Positions 28,585 through 31,368 of a DNA stretch of 31,368 bases are shown piece after piece. The translations under genes and the position numbers were made by a program. Positions within the stretch are counted from its first letter, which is position 1, and every line of letters begins with the position of its first letter. The notes beneath the pieces are model-generated. The model did not search any database and was not told the origin of the DNA. It saw only the letters and a program-made list of their open reading frames with translations. The DNA comes from Gnetum montanum (Eukaryota; Streptophyta; Gnetopsida; Gnetales; Gnetaceae), in the NCBI GenBank assembly GCA_015680685.1, contig MNCI01022045.1, positions 1,089-32,456 on the forward strand, written 5' to 3'.

Positions 28585-29643
28585 TGTGGATCAAGAACTT
28601 AGAAGGGGTTTTGAATAAGTTCCCCAAATAAAATTACACCAGCCACATGAACACACCAAATTTTACATGGTTCCCTAACTTCGGTATGTCCATACTTAGA
28701 GGGTAGAATTCATGCATACCTTCAAACTTTGTTTCTTCAAAAATTATGGTTTTAAGGGCACCACACCTTGTACAAGCACTAAACTCCACTTCAAAGTGTT
28801 TCCTCAGTGCAAAACCACTCAACCTCACAAGGTCCCAATAAACTAAAAATGTGGTTTTAAGGGTCCCACAACCTTTACAAAATTAATCTCCCCTTCAAAG
28901 TATTTTAATGCTTCAAAATCACTCAATCCCATAGGATCCTGACAAGCTTAATTTAGATGCATTCTCGTAAGAAGCACATCAACCTCACAAGGCTATAAGA
29001 AAGAGAGAAAGAACAAGGAAAGAATGTAACTAAATTTATAGGTCCTTGTACTTGAATCTCAATACAAATTACAATCAAGAAAATGATGGTACAATGAGGA
29101 GCAAGAATATAATTTCATAGAATAGATAATGAGAAGCTTATGTGAATAGTGATTGCATAATTTCCAAGATTTTGACTTCTTATAGCCTCAGAGTTTCTAA
29201 AAATTCCTTGAAATCAATCCAATGACTACCAAATGACTATTTTAGATGTCTACTTCAAAGTTGGGACACCTAACTGATATTGGCCTCAATTCAAGTGAGA
29301 CATCTATCTAGAAAATGGGAAGTCTACTATTGAACATAGATGTCTACTATTTTTCCAAGACATCTCCTCAACTTTTGAACTTTGACCTCTAAGGCTTTCT
29401 TCTATTAATTTTCCTTCTTGGTAGTCCTTGAAAAATCTTCATTTGACTTGTACACTTCATCTTCATCCATGCTCTCATCTTGCTCATGTAGTCTTCATTT
29501 CGACATCTCTCCATAGATCTCATTTCCTTGAGTTCTCAAATCTTATTATGAAGTTCTATTCATCTCCTATAAAAACATTATCCACCAAAAACATTCTATA
29601 TTGTCCATTTGTCTTACGGTTTTGACATACCAAAATGTCAACA
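28585..29643 (-). repeat. Copia-like LTR, minus strand
   Basis: Read on the minus strand from 29643, it starts TGTTGACATTTTGG, preceded by an AAAAAGGGGGAAAT purine tract (29645-29657). This is the typical polypurine/LTR junction of Ty1/copia elements of the SIRE/Maximus type. The other end is near 28585 (TG on the plus strand, so CA on the minus). The LTR would be about 1.06 kb. No primer site lies at the left edge, which fits a 3' LTR whose internal region lies to the right. Confidence 0.65.
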
Positions 29644-29644
29644 A

Positions 29645-29657
29645 TTTCCCCCTTTTT
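29645..29657 (-). other. Polypurine tract of the copia-like element
   Basis: AAAAAGGGGGAAAT on the minus strand sits directly before the LTR start at 29643. Confidence 0.65.
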
Positions 29658-31368
29658 GATGATGTCCAAAACTTAATAAAATGGGTTAGTAGATTCCAAA
29701 AATTGATTGTGCTAAGGATGATGAGAGATGAAAAGCTATGCAAAAATTCATCCTTAATATAGCACAAAATTCATTAATTGTAAATACACATGTGACTTTT
29801 GAATAAAGGAATTTATGATCAAGAGGTAAGCAACAAATATTAAATATCTTATCTCTATATTAGAAAACCAAGCATAAATACCACCATAAGGTCATAACTA
29901 TTCAAATATATCCATAAGGTCATAATTATTGTTCAATGTTCATGTTTTCCATGATTCATTATATCATAATCATATCAAGTATATCATAATCAATCATGTT
30001 AAGTATATCACAATCATATCAAGAAGAAAAAAAATTTCCCTTTTGGGAAATCATCAAAAAAGGATTTGGGCCTTACAATAAGAAATATTAAAAACAAGGT
30101 AAATCAAAAGGCTACTAAGGATACATTTATACAGTCTACATCTAAGTAAAACCTCATTAAATTTTTCTCATCACATCTTCATAATAAAAAAATAGACACA
30201 GTAATTTCATGTGAAAATAAGTACATACACATCCAAGTTTTAAGAAATAGATCAATTTTTTTAAATCAAGAAATAAAAGAAGGAAATTTCTAATTAAGAT
30301 ATTCATGTTGACCACATACATCTTAAGGAAGCTTAAAATATTTCATTAATTAATTTATAAAATTCCCTAAGAGATTTTGTCATAGCATAGAAAAGTGAGT
30401 ACTTTTTCTTACTTCAATGAACTTGAGATCTCCAAGGTAGAAACTATTTAGTTCATATTAACAATAAGGTACTTAAGTACTTGAAAAGTCTATATTCTCA
30501 GTATATAAACAATGTAGCACAACCATAGAGATATATTCAAACTAATTTCATAATCTTGCACAATTGATGATTACTTTTAGGTAAAATAATTTTAAGAATT
30601 GAATTAAAAAATAACTTTTTCTTTTACCTTCAAGTTTGTACTAGATGAATATACCTTTTTTTGCCTGCCTAAGTATTATGTCTTGGAGAAGGTCTACATA
30701 AACTTCCCCTACATATGTGCTTATCTCTTCTTTAACACTTTTAATATCTACCGATAATTTATCACAATCTTGCTTATTCAAGAATAATGAATAATCCAAA
30801 AAAGTTTATAAAAATGCAAAAACATTAGAAAAAGTTATTACGCACAAATTATAATAAATTTTATCATGCTTGATCATTCAATCATGCATCACTTTGTCAT
30901 TTTCTTGCAATACTTTGTCCAATTTCTCATGTTAGTATCTTATGATAAAAGTGGATGCAATGTCTTTTTCTTATTTCTTCATTGTAGAATTTCTTCAAGG
31001 ATAAAAATTTTTAAGGACATATAAATAGCTAAATAATTTAGGAGCCAACATGAGAGATACCCATGCTATCTTGATCTTTCTTTGAGACATTTTTTCATAA
31101 TATCATGAATTAAGATATGTTTTCTTTGATGACAAAAGCATTCATAAGGTAGATGTATATAAAGTTTTCACACAAAATTAAAAAACAAAACTATCCTATA
31201 TTTAATCTAGCAAGTAAGAAAATAGACACTTATCATGACTTACCTTACTTGCTTATTGATATGGGAAAGACCAATGGAGTTTGAGATGAGGCCCTCTATC
31301 ATGAAGTACCTCCTTACCATTTTATTTTCTCTCATTACTTCCTTTGTTGATGTTTCCAACCTTGTACG
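29658..31368. other. Probable 3' internal region of the copia-like element; no gene seen
   Basis: Very AT-rich sequence with no recognisable domain in either strand. It carries local short repeats: two CCATAAGGTCATAA units at 29884-29932, AGTATATCA-type units at about 29955-30022, and an ATTTCCC/GGGAAAT hairpin at about 30034-30051. If the minus-strand element is intact to the right, its pol should lie beyond the window. Confidence 0.4.

Overview
This window looks like repeat-dense nuclear DNA of a seed plant. It holds layered LTR retrotransposon relics, AT-rich diverged spacers, and short (71-97 nt) GT-AG introns. I see no intact host gene, rRNA, tRNA or CRISPR array. Two single N bases (5428, 5524) show an assembled eukaryotic contig. 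I cannot name the species.

Layout. At 1-159 (minus) is a fragment related to the LTR of the main element. 160-2540 is mostly uninformative, with one possible PPR-like relic. 2541-5776 is a decayed Ty3/gypsy element (copy A: gag, protease, RT). A second copy of the same family (copy B) starts at 5777 in the same orientation and resumes at 24963, running through gag, protease, RT, RNase H and integrase to about 28584. Copy B is split by a large 17.4-kb Ty3/gypsy element of Tat/Ogre type (7584-24957). That element has TG...CA-type LTRs of about 1.56 kb, a perfect 5-bp target duplication (ATCAT), a primer site, a polypurine tract, gag-PR, RT-RNaseH, a second (archaeal-type) RNase H and integrase. 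From about 28585 a Ty1/copia-like LTR on the minus strand interrupts copy B's integrase, and AT-rich sequence follows to the end.

The remarkable part is the 5.1-kb interval (13.2-18.3 kb) that separates protease from RT inside the Tat-type element. It carries a multi-exon gene on the opposite strand (17820 down to 13806). Nine exons can be read, joined by eight short GT-AG introns, and the frame is kept across the five junctions from exon 4 to exon 9. Exon 3 resembles an FCP1/NIF-type (HAD superfamily) phosphatase domain that has lost its catalytic aspartates. Exon 5 resembles plant-transposon-associated domains, exon 8 looks coiled-coil, and exon 9 is an acidic tail. Antisense introns are invisible to splicing of the sense genomic RNA, so such a gene could survive retrotransposition with its introns. 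The sense strand also has a plausible 3' splice site just before RT. The PR-RT gap may therefore be, or derive from, an Ogre-like sense intron that hosts an antisense gene.

Every coding region here is broken by stop codons, many at places where one C-to-T change explains them, as expected for methylated, silenced repeats. This copy is a fossil; the question is whether intact relatives exist.
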